NCBI RefSeq assembly: GCF_001750725.1
Contig: NZ_CP017279.1
Span: 248,001-312,000 of the forward strand
Direction of reading: 5' to 3'
Source of the DNA: Enterobacter ludwigii
GTDB taxonomy: Bacteria; Pseudomonadota; Gammaproteobacteria; Enterobacterales; Enterobacteriaceae
Length of the DNA: 64,000 bases
Shown one piece after another: positions 1-9,401 of the stretch (within the stretch, counting starts at the first letter, position 1; every line of letters starts with the position of its first letter). The translations under genes were made by a program, and so were the position numbers. The notes below the pieces were generated by a model. The model saw nothing but the letters and a program-made list of their open reading frames with translations. It was not told where the DNA came from and searched no databases.

Positions 1-268
1 GGGGACCATACACGCCGTAACCGGCATTGTTAAAAAGACCGTACAGACGGTTGTCGGTCAGGGCCAGCACCTCATCGGCTGCGCGTTCCACGCTTTCCGG
101 TGAGTCTAAATCCAGTAACACACCGGTAAAGCCCAGCCCGTTCATGCGTTCGACGTCGTCGGGTTTACGGCAGGCCGCCAGTACCCAATATCCCTGACGC
201 TTCAATTCGAGTGCACTTTCAAGACCGATTCCGCTGGAACATCCTGTAATTAAGACCGATTTTTGCAT
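1..268 (-). CDS. ybbO: Short-chain dehydrogenase/reductase YbbO (N-terminal part)
   Basis: This is the first 89 codons of a gene that runs off the left edge. The protein starts MQKSVLITG and continues with the glycine-rich TGxxxGIG nucleotide-binding motif of classical short-chain dehydrogenases, then an NNAGYG motif at about residue 81. YbbO of E. coli has the same start and the same position next to tesA, where it is an NADP-dependent aldehyde reductase; that role is known for the family, not shown here. The ATG is at 266-268, with an AGGAGAT-type ribosome site in front of it inside the short gap to tesA. Both genes point the same way, so ybbO probably follows tesA in one transcript. Confidence 0.9.
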   Translation of the reverse strand, partial: MQKSVLITGCSSGIGLESALELKRQGYWVLAACRKPDDVERMNGLGFTGVLLDLDSPESVERAADEVLALTDNRLYGLFNNAGYGVYGP

Positions 269-296
269 AACTTTACCTGTCAGGATCTCCGCTGAA

Positions 297-920
297 TTAG
301 GAGTCATGTTTAACTAAAGGGGCCAGCCGTGTTGCCATCCAGTCGGCAATAAACGGCTGCGCATCGCGATTGGGGTGGATCCCATCGTCTTGCATCCACT
401 GGGGTTTGAGATAGACCTCTTCCATAAAAAATGGCAGCAGCGGAATATCAAACTCGTTTGCAAGCTTTGGGTAGATCGCGCTAAAGGCTTCATTATACCG
501 ACGTCCATAGTTGGCGGGCAGGCGAATTTGCATCAGCAGCGGTTGCGCATTCGCGGCCTTAATATCCTTAAGGATCGTGCGCAGGGTCTGTTCCGTTTGC
601 TGAGGCTGGAAACCACGCAAGCCATCATTACCGCCCAGCTCAACCAGCACCCATCGCGGTTGATGCTGTTTGAGCAAGGCTGGCAGGCGCGACAAGCCTT
701 GCTGCGAGGTATCACCGCTGATGCTGCCATTAATAACCGTTGTCTTACTCTGCCATTTGTCATTGAGCAGAGCTGGCCAGGCCGCGTTGGCCGCCATGCG
801 ATAGCCTGCACTCAGGCTGTCACCGAGAACCAGTAACGTGTCCGCTGCCGCCGCGCGGAAGGTCATCAGGATTAAAAACAGGAAGGGCAAATGCCAGCGG
901 AAAACATTGTTGAAGTTCAT
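297..920 (-). CDS. tesA: Multifunctional acyl-CoA thioesterase I / protease I / lysophospholipase L1
   Basis: A 207-residue SGNH/GDSL hydrolase that cleaves acyl-CoA and acyl-ACP thioesters and lysophospholipids in the periplasm. The chain opens with a signal peptide ending ...FRAAA, followed by the nucleophile block LGDSLSAGYR, the oxyanion glycine and asparagine in GGND, and the C-terminal DGIHPNRDA block carrying the catalytic Asp and His. The reading frame extends 11 codons further upstream, but MNFNNVF matches the start of E. coli TesA and leaves a normal signal peptide, so 920 is taken as the start. The first 10 codons overlap the start of the divergent ybbA gene. Confidence 0.95.
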   Translation of the reverse strand: MNFNNVFRWHLPFLFLILMTFRAAAADTLLVLGDSLSAGYRMAANAAWPALLNDKWQSKTTVINGSISGDTSQQGLSRLPALLKQHQPRWVLVELGGNDGLRGFQPQQTEQTLRTILKDIKAANAQPLLMQIRLPANYGRRYNEAFSAIYPKLANEFDIPLLPFFMEEVYLKPQWMQDDGIHPNRDAQPFIADWMATRLAPLVKHDS

Positions 921-1577
921 CGTCTTAAGAAGTCCGTCGGTCAGGGGGAACACGAGCTTTCCATCCTCACCGGAGTTGAACTCGTTGTCAAACGCGCCGA
1001 AACCATTGCGCTGATTGGCGAGTCCGGTTCCGGGAAGTCCACGCTGCTGGCCATTTTAGCCGGTCTGGACGACGGCAGCAGTGGAGAGGTCAACCTGGTC
1101 GGGCAACCGCTGCATCAGCTTGATGAAGAGGCGCGTGCCGCGCTCCGCGCACGTCATATCGGGTTTGTCTTTCAGTCCTTCATGCTGATCCCGACGCTCA
1201 ATGCGCTGGAAAACGTTGAACTGCCGGCACTGCTGCGCGGCGGTAACAGCCGTGAAAGTCGCGCCCACGCGAAGGCATTGCTGGAGCAGCTTGGGCTTGG
1301 CAAACGCCTCGACCATCTTCCGGCGCAGCTTTCCGGCGGGGAGCAACAGCGTGTGGCCCTGGCCCGGGCGTTTAACGGCCGCCCGGACGTGCTGTTTGCG
1401 GATGAGCCTACCGGAAACCTCGACCGAAAGACCGGGGATAAAATTGCCGACCTGCTCTTTTCGCTCAACCGCGAACACGGGACCACGCTGATTCTGGTGA
1501 CCCACGATCCGCAACTGGCTGCCCGCTGCGACCGTCGCCTGCGGCTGGTTAACGGTGAACTGCAGGAGGAAGCATGA
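891..1577 (+). CDS. ybbA: ABC transporter ATP-binding protein YbbA
   Basis: A 228-residue ATPase of the LolD/MacB-type subfamily. Walker A is GESGSGKS at residues 43-50, the signature is LSGGEQQR, and Walker B runs into VLFADEPTGNLD. Such ATPases pair with a FtsX-fold permease; here that is YbbP, whose ATG overlaps the last four bases of this gene. The ATG at 891 lies inside the 5' end of the oppositely oriented tesA, as in E. coli, so the two promoters must lie in or across each other's coding region. The substrate is not settled; release or export of hydrophobic products near TesA is an inference from position. Confidence 0.93.
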   Translation: MPAENIVEVHRLKKSVGQGEHELSILTGVELVVKRAETIALIGESGSGKSTLLAILAGLDDGSSGEVNLVGQPLHQLDEEARAALRARHIGFVFQSFMLIPTLNALENVELPALLRGGNSRESRAHAKALLEQLGLGKRLDHLPAQLSGGEQQRVALARAFNGRPDVLFADEPTGNLDRKTGDKIADLLFSLNREHGTTLILVTHDPQLAARCDRRLRLVNGELQEEA

Positions 1578-3988
1578 TTGCCCGCTGGTTCTGGCGCGAA
1601 TGGCGCTCGCCCACGCTGTTGATTGTCTGGATGGCGTTAAGCCTGGCGGTAGCCTGCGTGCTGGCGTTGGGCAGCGTCAGCGATCGCATGGAGAAAGGGT
1701 TAAGCCAGCAAAGCCGCGAGTTTATGGCCGGAGACAGGGCGCTGCAAAGCTCGCGTCCCGTCCCGCCGGGCTGGCTTGACGAGGCGCGTAAGCGTGGGCT
1801 GAAGGTGGGGGAACAGCTGAGCTTTCAGACCATGACCTTTGCCGGCGATACGCCGCAGCTGGCGAGCGTCAAAGCCGTCGACGACCTTTACCCGCTGTAC
1901 GGTGAACTGCAGACCAGCCCGCCTGGGTTAAAGCCGAAACCGGGCACGGTACTGCTGGCGCCACGTTTAATGGCGCTGCTGAACCTGAAAACGGGTGACA
2001 GCATCGACGTGGGTGACGCCACGCTCCGTATCGCCGGGGAAGTGATTCAGGAACCTGACTCCGGCTTTAACCCGTTCCAGCTTGCCCCGCGCTTGCTGAT
2101 GAATACCGCTGATGTGGCGAATACCCATGCCGTGCAGCCGGGAAGCCGCGTCACCTGGCGCTATAAGTTTGCGGGAACGCCCGCCCAGCTTGACACGTAT
2201 GAAAAATGGCTGCTGCCGCAGTTAAAACCGGAGCACCGCTGGTACGGACTGGAGCAGGACGAAGGGGCGCTTGGTAAATCTCTCGAACGGTCTCAGCAGT
2301 TCCTGCTGCTTTCAGCGCTGTTAACCCTGCTGCTGGCCGTGGCGGCGGTGGCGGTGGCCATGGGGCACTACTGCCGCAGCCGATACGATCTGGTGGCGAT
2401 CCTCAAAACCCTTGGCGCGGGCAGCGCCCAGCTGCGTAAGCTGATTGTCGGCCAGTGGCTGATGCTGCTGGTGTTGTCAGCACTCACCGGTGGGGCGATG
2501 GGGCTGCTGTTTGAAAAGCTGCTGATGGTCATGCTGAAACCGGTACTGCCTGCCGCACTTCCACCGGCCAGCCTCTGGCCGTGGCTGTGGGCGATTGGCG
2601 CGATGATGGTGATCTCGGTGCTGGTGGGGCTTCGCCCGTACCGGCTGTTGCTCGCGACGCAGCCGCTGCGCGTGCTGCGCCGTGACGTGGTGGCCAACGT
2701 CTGGCCGCTGAAGTTCTATCTTCCTGTCATTGTTGCGGTGTCGGTTGGGTTGTTGGCCTGGCTGATGGGCGGCAGCACGCTGCTGTGGGCCGTACTGGCC
2801 GGGGCGGTGGTGCTGGCGCTGCTGTGTGGTGTGGTCGGCTGGGTGCTCCTTAATGTGCTTAAAAAGCTGACGGTGAAGTCGCTTCCCGTGCGGCTGGCGG
2901 TGAACCGTCTGCTGCACCAGCCCTGGTCTACGCTGAGTCAGCTGTCTGCCTTTTCGCTGTCGTTTATGCTGCTGGCACTGCTGCTGGTGCTGCGCGGCGA
3001 TCTGCTGGATCGCTGGCAACAGCAGCTTCCGCCGGAAAGCCCGAACTATTTCCTGATCAATATCGCCCCTGAGCAGGTGACACCGCTGAAGACGTTCCTG
3101 GCGGAACACCAGATTGTGCCGGAGTCGTTCTACCCCATCGTCCGTGCGCGTCTGACGCAGATCAACGGCCAGTCCACGGAGGGAAACAAGGATGAATCGC
3201 TTAACCGCGAACTGAACCTGACCTGGCAGGAGAAACGTCCAGATCACAACCCGATTACCGCCGGCAGCTGGCCGCCGAAAGCGGGTGAAGTGTCGATGGA
3301 AGAGGGGCTGGCGACGCGCCTGAACGTCAGGCTGGGCGACAGCGTGACCTTTACCGGCGATACCCAGGACTTTAGCGCTAAGGTCACCAGCCTGCGTAAG
3401 GTGGACTGGGAAAGCCTGCGGCCGAACTTCTTCTTTATTTTCCCCGCAGGCGCACTGGACGGGCAGCCGCAAAGCTGGCTCACCAGTTTCCGCTGGGAAA
3501 ACGGCAACGGTATGCTGACCCGGCTGAACCGCGAATTTCCGACGGTCAGCCTGCTGGATATTGGCGCGATCCTTAAACAGGTCGGGCAGGTGCTGGAGCA
3601 GGTCAGCCGGGCACTGGAGGTTATGGTGGTGCTGGTGACGATCTGCGGCGTACTGTTGCTGCTGGCCCAGGTGCAGGTCGGGATGCGGCAGCGTCATCAG
3701 GAGCTGGTGGTCTATCGCACGCTCGGGGCGAGTAAGCGACTGCTGCGCACCACGCTGTGGAGCGAGTTCGCCCTGCTGGGGCTGGTCTCGGGTCTGGTGG
3801 CGGCGATGGGTGCTGAGACGGCGTTAGCCGTGCTGCAGACCCGCGTCTTCGATTTCCCGTGGGAGCCTGACTGGCGACTGTGGTTCACGCTGCCGGTCTG
3901 CGGTGCGGTGCTGCTGTCGCTGTGCGGCGGCTGGCTCGGCACGCGATTGCTAAAAGGGAAAGCGCTGTTCCTTCAGTTTGCCAGTTAG
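1574..3988 (+). CDS. ybbP: FtsX-like ABC transporter permease YbbP
   Basis: An 804-residue inner-membrane protein with the arrangement of large MacB/LolE-like permeases: a first membrane helix at about residues 15-35, a large periplasmic domain, a helix block at about 235-440 with repeated FtsX features (RYDLVAILKTLGAG), a second periplasmic domain, and a final three-helix FtsX block that includes RHQELVVYRTLGAS. The two copies of the xxLKTLGA/YRTLGA coupling motif are the contact points for the ATPase. It forms an operon with ybbA through an ATGA overlap. Length and organisation agree with E. coli YbbP; the substrate is unknown. Confidence 0.92.
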   Translation: MIARWFWREWRSPTLLIVWMALSLAVACVLALGSVSDRMEKGLSQQSREFMAGDRALQSSRPVPPGWLDEARKRGLKVGEQLSFQTMTFAGDTPQLASVKAVDDLYPLYGELQTSPPGLKPKPGTVLLAPRLMALLNLKTGDSIDVGDATLRIAGEVIQEPDSGFNPFQLAPRLLMNTADVANTHAVQPGSRVTWRYKFAGTPAQLDTYEKWLLPQLKPEHRWYGLEQDEGALGKSLERSQQFLLLSALLTLLLAVAAVAVAMGHYCRSRYDLVAILKTLGAGSAQLRKLIVGQWLMLLVLSALTGGAMGLLFEKLLMVMLKPVLPAALPPASLWPWLWAIGAMMVISVLVGLRPYRLLLATQPLRVLRRDVVANVWPLKFYLPVIVAVSVGLLAWLMGGSTLLWAVLAGAVVLALLCGVVGWVLLNVLKKLTVKSLPVRLAVNRLLHQPWSTLSQLSAFSLSFMLLALLLVLRGDLLDRWQQQLPPESPNYFLINIAPEQVTPLKTFLAEHQIVPESFYPIVRARLTQINGQSTEGNKDESLNRELNLTWQEKRPDHNPITAGSWPPKAGEVSMEEGLATRLNVRLGDSVTFTGDTQDFSAKVTSLRKVDWESLRPNFFFIFPAGALDGQPQSWLTSFRWENGNGMLTRLNREFPTVSLLDIGAILKQVGQVLEQVSRALEVMVVLVTICGVLLLLAQVQVGMRQRHQELVVYRTLGASKRLLRTTLWSEFALLGLVSGLVAAMGAETALAVLQTRVFDFPWEPDWRLWFTLPVCGAVLLSLCGGWLGTRLLKGKALFLQFAS

Positions 3989-4037
3989 TTCAAATCCGTG
4001 ATAATTACGCACCGGTTTATCTGCTGGTGCGTAATAA

Positions 4038-4150
4038 TTTAGCAGCACAAATCGGTAATACCCATGCGTTTAGTAGCACAAAACATTAAAAACCCGCGCA
4101 CACAGCAAGATTATTTCCAGTTAATATTCACCTGCTAAATATTTAGCAGC
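4038..4150. promoter_or_regulatory. Repeat and palindrome cluster in front of the porin gene
   Basis: The leader of the porin gene holds three copies of the 9-mer TTTAGYAGC: 4038-4046 and 4069-4077 (31 bp apart, both followed by ACAAA) and 4142-4150. The third belongs to a perfect 18-bp palindrome at 4132-4149, CTGCTAAATATTTAGCAG, which ends 22 bp before the chosen ATG. The spacing of about three helical turns and the palindrome suggest a regulator-binding region. The protein that binds is not identified. Confidence 0.5.
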
Positions 4151-4171
4151 GTGTCTATAAAGGAAAAAATA

Positions 4172-5317
4172 ATGACTATAAAAAAATCAGCGCTGGCAGT
4201 AACAATTGGCGCAGCAGTGGCATTGACCTCCTTCGCATCTCAGGCGGAAATCACGGTTCTTAAACAAGACCCTCAGGCAGGTAACCCGCTGAGCCGTCTT
4301 AACTTTACCGTTGGCGGCAGTATTCGTCCTCAGTTCAACATGATGTCGGGCGACGGCGATAAAGGCTCCTACAAACGTAATGGCTTCGACGGCGGCACCC
4401 GTTTCCGTTTCGCAGCAGATTACTATCTGTTTGATGACATCAGCTGGATCAGCTACTACGAACTGGGTGTGAACATTCCGGCACTGTTCAACTGGGATAA
4501 TCACTACGCTGAAGGTGCTAACGACACCTCTCGCCGTATGCTGTACACCGGTCTGAAGAGCGACACCTGGGGTACGCTGACCTTCGGTCAACAGAACAGC
4601 GTTTACTATGATGTGGTTGGCGTGAAAACCGATATCTGGGACTACGACATGATTGGTCAGGCTCCAGGTAACGGGATCAACGGTGACTACGACGGCTCTT
4701 ATCGTTCACGCAAAATGCTGAAATATAAGAAAACCGTAGGCGATGCGGATATCTATGCATCCTACCTGTTTGAAGACAGCGAATACCTGCCGGGCAATGG
4801 CCTGCGTTACAAACGTAAAGGCGGCGGTTCACTGGGGCTGGATTACCACCTGACCACCGATCTGACCTGGGGCGCAGCGTGGAACTACACCCGCGCGGAC
4901 ATGCGTAACCCGGACAACGGCGACAGCAAATCTTACGACCAGAATATCCTCGGTACCGCGCTGAGCTGGACGCCGGATAACTGGACCTTCTCGGCTGGCG
5001 GCGGCTGGTACCAGAACTTCCTGACCACCAAAAAAGTGTCTACTGACAACTACTTTGCCGGTGATGCATGGGGTATTGAATACTTCGCAGGGTACAAATT
5101 CCCAATCGATCAGTATGCGGTGAAATCCATCCAGCCTTACTTCATGGGTGACCGTATTGAGTACGTGAATGGTCGTAACTACCAGCGTATCGATAACGGC
5201 GTGGGTGTTAGCGTCCAGCTGGACTACGGTTTCCGTGTTGATTACGAACACGTGTTCACCTCCAGCACGGATAACCTGGGCGACATGAACCTGGTGCGTC
5301 TGCGTTACGACTTCTAA
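4172..5317 (+). CDS. Outer-membrane porin of the Gram-negative porin superfamily
   Basis: A 381-residue protein with a signal peptide (MTIKKSALAVTIGAAVALTSFASQA) followed by alternating polar and aromatic strands, a GLKSDTWGTLTFGQQNSVYYD segment typical of trimeric enterobacterial porins, and a C-terminal strand ending RLRYDF, whose final Phe is the BAM recognition signal. It should form a 16-stranded beta-barrel for small hydrophilic solutes. The frame opens at a GTG at 4151, but the ATG at 4172 has an AAGGA site six bases ahead and gives a clean signal peptide. It sits alone between ybbP and selU with its own terminator. It is not OmpC, OmpF or PhoE; the substrate is unknown, although the operator-like leader suggests induction by a particular compound. 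Confidence 0.85.
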   Translation: MTIKKSALAVTIGAAVALTSFASQAEITVLKQDPQAGNPLSRLNFTVGGSIRPQFNMMSGDGDKGSYKRNGFDGGTRFRFAADYYLFDDISWISYYELGVNIPALFNWDNHYAEGANDTSRRMLYTGLKSDTWGTLTFGQQNSVYYDVVGVKTDIWDYDMIGQAPGNGINGDYDGSYRSRKMLKYKKTVGDADIYASYLFEDSEYLPGNGLRYKRKGGGSLGLDYHLTTDLTWGAAWNYTRADMRNPDNGDSKSYDQNILGTALSWTPDNWTFSAGGGWYQNFLTTKKVSTDNYFAGDAWGIEYFAGYKFPIDQYAVKSIQPYFMGDRIEYVNGRNYQRIDNGVGVSVQLDYGFRVDYEHVFTSSTDNLGDMNLVRLRYDF

Positions 5318-5348
5318 GTTCAGTCAGCAGGGAAGTCACCCCGATATG

Positions 5349-5379
5349 AAAACGGCAACCCTGGGTTGCCGTTTTTTTT
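5349..5379. terminator. Bidirectional rho-independent terminator
   Basis: AACGGCAACC, a short loop, then GGTTGCCGTT, preceded by an A-run and followed by eight T residues. It lies between the convergent porin and selU genes and can serve both strands. Confidence 0.9.
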
Positions 5380-5388
5380 GCGCGTGAT

Positions 5389-6459
5389 TCAGCGATTGAG
5401 CCAGTCAGCCACGTCCTCAAACGTTCCGCGATACACAATCTTCTCCGCCTTTTTTGCCAGTTGCCAGGTGTACATCGGGTCGTAATAGTCGTTCAGCAGC
5501 GGGGCAAGCCAGCGCAAATGCGCGTAGGTGCTGCCAGAACGTTGTTGCTCCTGCAGGGCGGAATCCAGCAGCGCCGTAAAGTCTGCAAAGCGCTGCAGCC
5601 CCAGACGGCGGCGAATGGCAAACAGGCCGTGGTGCAGATATTCGCTATACGCGTTCCAGCCCGCCTCTTCGCCAAAGGCAGCAGAAAAATCCGCCCACAT
5701 ATGGTCGAAATACTCTTCACGCAGGCGTTCAAGACGGACATCAAACGGGTCTTCTACCACCACAACAGGCGCCTGAACCATGCGGTCTCGCAGGCATTCC
5801 GGCAGGTGGTTGGAGCCAATCATCCGCCCTTCATCCTCCAGCACCCAGCGTGCGGCCTCTTTTTTCAACAGCACGACAGCGAGCTGATTTTCGAAGCTCG
5901 CCTGCGAAAGCTGTGGTGTAAGCGTGCGGCCAAACGACGAGCCGCGATGGTGTGCCAGCCCTTCCAGATCCACGCCCTGCGCGTGCTGTTTCACCAGCAA
6001 CGTTTTGCCGCTCCCGGTACAGCCGCCGATCAGCACCATCGGTTTTTGCACCTGCTCAGCGGTTACCTCAATTGCGGTCTGACGCAGCGCTTTATAGCCG
6101 CCTGCGATCAGCGGGTAATCCACGCCGCGCGCTTTCAACCAGGCCTGAGTGATATGCGAGCGTTGACCGCCACGCGCGCAGCAGAGGTAGCCGGTGGGGT
6201 GGGAGAGACAGGCTTCGCGCCAGGCGTTAATGCGCATCTCACGGGTACTGCCTGCGACCAGGCTATGGCCGAGAGCAAGCGCAGCGTCCGGCCCCTGGCG
6301 TTTATAGCAGGTGCCGACGGCGGCGCGTTCATCATCGTTCATCAGAGGCAGGTTGATTGCCGCAGGCATCGCGCCCTGGGCGAATTCGATCGGCGCGCGA
6401 ACGTCGATTAAAGGGGTATCGGATGCGAGGATCGCGCGATAGTCCGTTCCATCGTTCAT
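5389..6459 (-). CDS. selU: tRNA 2-selenouridine/geranyl-2-thiouridine synthase
   Basis: A 356-residue enzyme that replaces the sulfur of 2-thiouridine at the wobble position of tRNA(Lys/Glu/Gln) by selenium, through a geranylated intermediate. The N-terminal rhodanese domain (about residues 1-120) carries the active cysteine as Cys94 in [10 protein letters not shown], equivalent to Cys97 of the E. coli enzyme. The following domain has a P-loop, GGCTGSGKT. The C-terminal part is the conserved YbbB region ([14 protein letters not shown], then YDPMY.WQL.KKAEK). It is a single gene (E. coli ybbB/mnmH) downstream of purEK on the same strand, separated from purK by 84 bp. The selD partner is not in this window. 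Confidence 0.94.
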   Translation of the reverse strand: MNDGTDYRAILASDTPLIDVRAPIEFAQGAMPAAINLPLMNDDERAAVGTCYKRQGPDAALALGHSLVAGSTREMRINAWREACLSHPTGYLCCARGGQRSHITQAWLKARGVDYPLIAGGYKALRQTAIEVTAEQVQKPMVLIGGCTGSGKTLLVKQHAQGVDLEGLAHHRGSSFGRTLTPQLSQASFENQLAVVLLKKEAARWVLEDEGRMIGSNHLPECLRDRMVQAPVVVVEDPFDVRLERLREEYFDHMWADFSAAFGEEAGWNAYSEYLHHGLFAIRRRLGLQRFADFTALLDSALQEQQRSGSTYAHLRWLAPLLNDYYDPMYTWQLAKKAEKIVYRGTFEDVADWLNR

Positions 6460-6543
6460 GGTTTTTCCAGAAGAAAACTAAGCTGCAATGGGCGGGGATT
6501 GTACGCCGGGGAGGGGGAAGGTCAACTCCCCGGCAGAGGAGTA

Positions 6544-7611
6544 TTACTTAAGCTTTGATTGCGCCCAGATAATTCCGCTCGCGTATTCCGGCGGCAGGAG
6601 AGGAATAATCGCTTCCAGCGTGGCGCTCAGACGATCGGTGTCGGTATCGTTCAGGTTCAGGTGACCGACCTTACGACCCGGACGCACCTCTTTGTCATAC
6701 CAGTGCAGATGCACCAGCGGCAGCTTGAGCCAGTCGTAGTTCAGATCGGTACCGATCAGGTTGATCATCACCGACGGGCTGTTCACCACCGGCTGCGGCA
6801 GCGGCAGGTCAGTGATGGCGCGCAGGTGCAACTCGAACTGGCTGATGGACGCCCCGTTTTGGGTCCAGTGACCGCTGTTGTGAACGCGCGGTGCCAGTTC
6901 GTTAATCAGCAGACCGGACGGCGTGACAAAACACTCCATCGCCATGACGCCGACGTAACCGAGTTCGTGCATGATGGCAGAGAGCATCTCTTCTGCCTGC
7001 GCCTGCTGTTCAGCACTGGCCTGCGGGAATGCAACGCTGGTTCGCAGGATCCCGTCCTGATGCAGGTTATGCGTCAGCGGATAAAAAACGGTATGACCGT
7101 CCTGCCCGCGAGCACCTACCAGCGAGACTTCACCGCTGAAGTTAATGCCCTGCTCAACGATGCACTCCCCGTAGCAATCGTCCGGCAGCTCGTGAGTGTC
7201 ATCGGCGCGCAGACGCCACTGTCCACGACCGTCGTACCCGCCGACGCGACGCTTCACAATTGCCAGCTCGCCCAGCATTGCAAAAACATCCTTCCACTCG
7301 CTTTTATCGGACAACAGCTGCCACGGCGCAGTCGGCAGCCCGAGCTTATCGAACAGTTGCTTTTGCGTTAGACGGTCAGCAATAATGGGAAAGACGTCGC
7401 GGTTAACGAAGGCATTGTGACGCGCCAGCTCGCGCGTCAGGGCCGTTTGTGGCCAGCGTTCAATCTCCGCGGTGATCACACTCTGGTGAAACGGCACGGC
7501 TTCCGGTTCGTCATCCAGCCCGACGGGCCACACGGCAATACCCAGCGGCTCACCGGCCTGACGCAGCATACGGCCTAACTGACCATTACCGAGGACGCAT
7601 ACCTGCTTCAT
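6544..7611 (-). CDS. purK: N5-carboxyaminoimidazole ribonucleotide synthase
   Basis: A 355-residue ATP-grasp enzyme of de novo purine synthesis that carboxylates AIR with bicarbonate and ATP to give N5-CAIR, the substrate of PurE. The N-terminal [14 protein letters not shown] motif is the PurK fingerprint; the central ATP-grasp fold shows [13 protein letters not shown] and the metal-binding part [26 protein letters not shown]. Length and ends match E. coli PurK. Its ATG overlaps the stop of purE by four bases, so the two are translationally coupled in one PurR-controlled operon. Confidence 0.97.
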   Translation of the reverse strand: MKQVCVLGNGQLGRMLRQAGEPLGIAVWPVGLDDEPEAVPFHQSVITAEIERWPQTALTRELARHNAFVNRDVFPIIADRLTQKQLFDKLGLPTAPWQLLSDKSEWKDVFAMLGELAIVKRRVGGYDGRGQWRLRADDTHELPDDCYGECIVEQGINFSGEVSLVGARGQDGHTVFYPLTHNLHQDGILRTSVAFPQASAEQQAQAEEMLSAIMHELGYVGVMAMECFVTPSGLLINELAPRVHNSGHWTQNGASISQFELHLRAITDLPLPQPVVNSPSVMINLIGTDLNYDWLKLPLVHLHWYDKEVRPGRKVGHLNLNDTDTDRLSATLEAIIPLLPPEYASGIIWAQSKLK

Positions 7612-8117
7612 GCCGCACCCCGCGGGTCCGGATTGTCCAGCACCTCGTCGGTCTGGGCTTTACGCCAGTCCGCCAGACGCTGATGTAACGCTTTATCGTG
7701 AGTCGCCAGGATCTGCGCGGCGAGCAGGGCAGCGTTGGCAGCGCCCGCTTTACCAATGGCCAGCGTGCCGACCGGAATGCCACGCGGCATCTGAACGATG
7801 GAATAGAGGCTATCGACACCACTTAACGCAGCGCTTTGCACCGGAACACCCAGAACCGGTACCAGCGTTTTGGCGGCAATCATGCCTGGCAGATGTGCTG
7901 CGCCGCCCGCACCGGCAATGATCACCTCATAACCCTTCTCTTCGGCGCTTTCGGCGAAGCTGAACAGTTTGTCCGGTGTACGGTGTGCGGAGACCACTTC
8001 AACGTGGTGCGGAACATTCAGGATTTCAAAGATTTCGGCGGTGAACTGCATGGTAGCCCAGTCGCTTTTGGACCCCATCACGATGGCGACACGCGCCGGA
8101 TTATTGCGGGAAGACAT
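7608..8117 (-). CDS. purE: N5-carboxyaminoimidazole ribonucleotide mutase
   Basis: A 169-residue class I PurE that moves the carboxyl group of N5-CAIR to C4, giving CAIR. The IVMGSKSDW motif near the N-terminus binds the phosphate, and [10 protein letters not shown] carries the catalytic histidine. The frame is open 24 codons further upstream, but ATG 8115-8117 ([10 protein letters not shown]) has an AGGAG site and matches the E. coli start. It is the first gene of the purEK operon, with a PurR operator about 70 bp upstream. Confidence 0.97.
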   Translation of the reverse strand: MSSRNNPARVAIVMGSKSDWATMQFTAEIFEILNVPHHVEVVSAHRTPDKLFSFAESAEEKGYEVIIAGAGGAAHLPGMIAAKTLVPVLGVPVQSAALSGVDSLYSIVQMPRGIPVGTLAIGKAGAANAALLAAQILATHDKALHQRLADWRKAQTDEVLDNPDPRGAA

Positions 8118-8185
8118 GCGTCTTAAAACTCCTGTGGTGCGAAACACACTGCTTTCGAGGGCACAGAGAATAGCATGTAATAGGG

Positions 8186-8203
8186 GCAAGGAAAACGGTT
8201 GCG
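8186..8203 (-). promoter_or_regulatory. PurR operator of purEK
   Basis: On the minus strand the site reads CGCAACCGTTTTCCTTGC, which is the E. coli purE operator as I recall it and fits the PurR consensus ACGCAAACGTTTGCGT around the central CG. It lies 69-86 bp upstream of the purE start, consistent with repression by PurR plus hypoxanthine or guanine. Confidence 0.88.
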
Positions 8204-8242
8204 CGGTTAAAAACTGAGCCGTTGTGGCTCTCAGGAGATAAC

Positions 8243-8275
8243 AAGACAGACCGCGTTCTGGCGGTCTGTTTTATC
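8243..8275. terminator. Hairpin terminator, probably for the DUF1471 gene
   Basis: ACAGACCGC, a short loop, then GCGGTCTGT form a strong stem. On the minus strand the hairpin follows the DUF1471 stop at about 55 bp; on the plus strand it is followed by TTTTA. It separates this gene from purEK. Confidence 0.7.
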
Positions 8276-8329
8276 AGGCATCGATGTGCTTTGATGTGCT
8301 TTTGACGGGCGGCACGGTCAGCAGACGTC

Positions 8330-8539
8330 TTATTTGGTCAGTTCTGCCGTCATGTGAACGCGGTTGTTAAACTGAGCGCTGGTGATTTTGTAAGACGCGC
8401 CCTGTTCAGCAGCCTGAGCGGCAATTTTCGCTTCTGCGCGGTCAAGGGTAGAGGCCGTGGCGCTGACGCTCTGAGCAAAAGAACCGAAAGAGATCAGAGA
8501 GAGTGCGGCAACTGCAACGAAAGTTTTGATGGATTTCAT
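8330..8539 (-). CDS. DUF1471 (YdgH/BhsA/McbA-like) periplasmic protein
   Basis: A 69-residue secreted protein. The signal peptide MKSIKTFVAVAALSLISFGSFA is followed by a single BhsA/McbA fold of about 47 residues ending in the family's characteristic ASYKITSAQFNNRVHMTAELTK. Proteins of this family are small stress- or biofilm-associated periplasmic proteins, often induced by acid, copper or peroxide; the role of this member is not known. The frame opens 24 codons earlier, but ATG 8537-8539 has an AAGGAAT site and begins the signal peptide. It is a single gene between lpxH and purE, with its own terminator. Confidence 0.85.
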   Translation of the reverse strand: MKSIKTFVAVAALSLISFGSFAQSVSATASTLDRAEAKIAAQAAEQGASYKITSAQFNNRVHMTAELTK

Positions 8540-8675
8540 GGTCGTATTCCTTAAATGTTTTATCTGGGATAGGGCGTGTTGCCCTGATGTGATAAATAAT
8601 AGGCCGACCATGGGCTGATTAAAATCGAAACAATTTGCCGATATTGTTCAAAAAAATAGAATGATTTTTGACGGG

Positions 8676-9398
8676 TTAAAACGGGAAAGCGATCAGTTCC
8701 ACACCGTCAGGCGTGACGCTGACCATAGAACCTTCGCTGTGCCAGGCCCCCAGGACGACGCGGTGGGCCGCTTCGCCGTTGGCGGTAAGGGTATGCACAT
8801 CGGGACGATGAGTATGACCGTGGATCAACCACTGAACGCGGTGTTTTTCCATGACCCTGACTACCGCCTGGGGATTAACGTCCATAATGGCCATGGATTT
8901 TCCGCTGTTGGCGGCCTTACTGTCTGCACGCATTCTGGCTGCGATCCGCTTGCGGATAAACAGCGGCAGAGCCAGGAATAGTTTTTGGATCCACGGGGTA
9001 TGAACCTTAGCGCGAAACGCCTGATAGCCGGTGTCGTCAGTGCAAAGTGTGTCACCGTGCATGATTAACACCTTTCGGCCATAAAGGTCGAGTACCTGCT
9101 CTTCCGGCAGCAGCGTCATGCCGCTTTCGCGGGCGTAGCGCTTGCCGAGCAGGAAATCACGATTGCCGTGGATAAAGAAGCAGGGGACGCCGGAATCGAC
9201 CAGCGCGTTAATGGCAGCCGCCATCTCACGGTGCAGCGGGTTGGGATCGTCGTCGCCAATCCAGGCTTCAAACAGGTCACCCAGAATGTAAAGTGCATCG
9301 GCACTTTTCGCTTCACCGCGTAAAAAACGCAGAAAACCGGCGGTTATCGCCGGTTCTTCTGTTTGCAGGTGCAAATCTGCAATAAAGAGTGTCGCCAC
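8676..9398 (-). CDS. lpxH: UDP-2,3-diacylglucosamine diphosphatase
   Basis: A 240-residue calcineurin-like metallophosphoesterase that hydrolyses UDP-2,3-diacylglucosamine to lipid X and UMP, step four of lipid A synthesis, at the inner face of the cytoplasmic membrane. The di-manganese site is visible: Asp8 and His10 in FIADLHLQ, the [11 protein letters not shown] block, HGNRDF, and the C-terminal HGHTHRP. Length equals E. coli LpxH. Only three bases separate it from the stop of ppiB, so the two form one operon. It is expected to be essential. Confidence 0.97.
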   Translation of the reverse strand: MATLFIADLHLQTEEPAITAGFLRFLRGEAKSADALYILGDLFEAWIGDDDPNPLHREMAAAINALVDSGVPCFFIHGNRDFLLGKRYARESGMTLLPEEQVLDLYGRKVLIMHGDTLCTDDTGYQAFRAKVHTPWIQKLFLALPLFIRKRIAARMRADSKAANSGKSMAIMDVNPQAVVRVMEKHRVQWLIHGHTHRPDVHTLTANGEAAHRVVLGAWHSEGSMVSVTPDGVELIAFPF

Positions 9399-9401
9399 GA
9401 A

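Noticed and set aside
2477..3697. 406-codon open frame antisense to ybbP
   Set aside because: Low-complexity Gln/His/Arg composition typical of the reverse frame of GC-rich genes.
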